In this document: positions 63,701-64,000 of the stretch, one piece after another
Layout: every line of letters starts with the position of its first letter
How positions within the stretch are numbered: position 1 is the first letter of the stretch
Assembly (NCBI GenBank): GCA_902590705.1
Contig: CACIXU010000005.1
Location: 48,527-112,526, forward strand
DNA length: 64,000 nt
From: an uncultured Bacteroidota bacterium
Lineage (GTDB): Bacteria > Bacteroidota > Bacteroidia > Flavobacteriales > Flavobacteriaceae
Direction: 5' to 3'
Position numbers and translations under genes: made by a program
The notes under the pieces: model-generated
What the model was told of the DNA's origin: nothing
The model's input: only the letters and a program-made list of their open reading frames with translations
The model's database searches: none

Positions 63701-64000
63701 TCATCAACCTCAACTATGGCTGTAGGTGGAATTTTAACCTTTACTGCTACTTATACTATAGAACAGGCTGCAGCTTATACGGGTAAATTGATCAATATCG
63801 CCAATGTCACTGGCTCATCTCCAGGCAATGTTGGAGACGTTTCCGATGTTTCAGATGATGGTGATGACAGTGACGGTAATACCACTGACGATCCAACTGA
63901 AATTGAAACTTTCCCGAAAGCTATTTTCGAGGTTACCAAGACATTTACTGTTACTCAAAATGATGGTAACGATAAGAATAACGCTAACGATGTTATAAAC
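33791..64000 (+). CDS. giant modular secreted protein with DUF11-type repeats; 3' end outside window
   Basis: Frame from TTG 33791 (or ATG 33839): (M)[56 protein letters not shown]... Every line of this region is read from its second base; about 20 widely spaced lines checked from 34201 to 63961 are all in frame without a stop. About 55 copies of the K(T)..D.nGDg..GD.I.YTI.V.NTGN.....SDTLTDgn...[10 protein letters not shown] pattern counted by eye. Confidence 0.93.
   Translation, partial: [10070 protein letters not shown]
38630..39780 (+). other. TSP3-like Ca-binding module flanking a beta-sandwich (CBM-like) domain, copy 1 (protein domain)
   Basis: '[30 protein letters not shown]...[37 protein letters not shown]...[32 protein letters not shown]'. 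Confidence 0.8.
40000..40785 (+). other. CBM-like domain inserted in a DUF11 repeat (domain)
   Basis: '[16 protein letters not shown]...[18 protein letters not shown]...[21 protein letters not shown]'. Confidence 0.7.
42722..43870 (+). other. TSP3-like + CBM-like module, copy 2 (domain)
   Basis: '[30 protein letters not shown]...[37 protein letters not shown]'. Confidence 0.8.
44075..44860 (+). other. CBM-like domain inserted in a DUF11 repeat, copy 2 (domain)
   Basis: '[42 protein letters not shown]...[22 protein letters not shown]'. Confidence 0.7.
45280..45930 (+). other. third CBM-like insert (domain)
   Basis: '[36 protein letters not shown]...[22 protein letters not shown]'. Confidence 0.65.
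46200..46510 (+). other. C-type-lectin-like insert (domain)
   Basis: '[86 protein letters not shown]'. Confidence 0.65.
47095..47430 (+). other. second C-type-lectin-like insert (domain)
   Basis: '[86 protein letters not shown]'. Confidence 0.55.
48720..49370 (+). other. fourth CBM-like insert (domain)
   Basis: '[32 protein letters not shown]...[47 protein letters not shown]'. Confidence 0.7.
54805..58224 (+). repeat. 3,420 bp direct repeat, copy 1
   Basis: No mismatch with 59797-63216 in the lines compared; five track ORF pairs (54911/59903, 54955/59947, 55798/60790, 56287/61279, 57046/62038) have identical translations and a constant 4992 offset. Confidence 0.95.
59125..59465 (+). other. 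cupredoxin-like insert in a DUF11 repeat (domain)
   Basis: '[93 protein letters not shown]'. Confidence 0.75.
59797..63216 (+). repeat. 3,420 bp direct repeat, copy 2
   Basis: Boundary by eye: identity begins at TGATCTAACGGG (54805/59797) and ends at ...CTTACTGATGGGAA (58224/63216), then GGATC versus CACCTC diverge. Confidence 0.95.

Noticed and set aside
35029-64000. Many 60-125 aa minus-strand ORFs in the track (e.g. 35029..35355, 37183..37533, 54955..55275) plus off-frame plus-strand ORFs
   Set aside because: They lie opposite or out of frame with the giant gene, recur wherever the DUF11 repeat recurs ('PSPLSVT..VLVTSIEG..' is the antisense of the repeat), and lack initiation context. 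Treated as shadow ORFs.
33791-64000. CRISPR array or non-coding satellite explanation for the repetitive right half
   Set aside because: Unit length (~430 bp), diverged repeats, strict codon phase and protein-level motif conservation all indicate coding repeats.

Overview
This is an AT-rich Bacteroidota (flavobacterium-like) chromosomal window with three zones. (1) 0-19 kb holds small secreted, lipoprotein and membrane genes: SnoaL/NTF2-like proteins, DUF1330, DUF6090, a beta-lactamase-family hydrolase, OsmC, DoxX, a cupredoxin-like protein, a PHB-depolymerase-like esterase, a PQQ dehydrogenase and an ADP-ribosylglycohydrolase. Seven of the minus-strand genes share a conserved upstream leader. 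(2) 19-31 kb is a sulfatase-rich carbohydrate locus: five S1-type sulfatases (one interrupted by an in-frame TAA just before its catalytic Cys motif, one with a divergent CTSSR motif), a GH127-like enzyme, a GRP-family sugar transporter and a ribokinase. No SusC/SusD is visible. (3) 31.5-64 kb holds two LuxR-type HTH genes and then one uninterrupted reading frame from about 33791 to the right edge. This frame is at least 30,210 nt (about 10,070 codons), has no stop at any position I sampled, and is missing from the supplied ORF track because it runs off the window. It encodes a signal peptide and about 55 DUF11-type repeats with acidic [10 protein letters not shown] linkers, TSP3-like Ca-binding modules, and inserted CBM-like, C-type-lectin-like and cupredoxin-like domains. 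The insertions all fall at the same position of the DUF11 repeat. The gene has layered higher-order repeats: an old ~4.1 kb period, a ~4.63 kb period, and an apparently exact 3,420 bp duplication (54805-58224 = 59797-63216, offset 4992). All family names come from reading motifs by eye; no database search was run.
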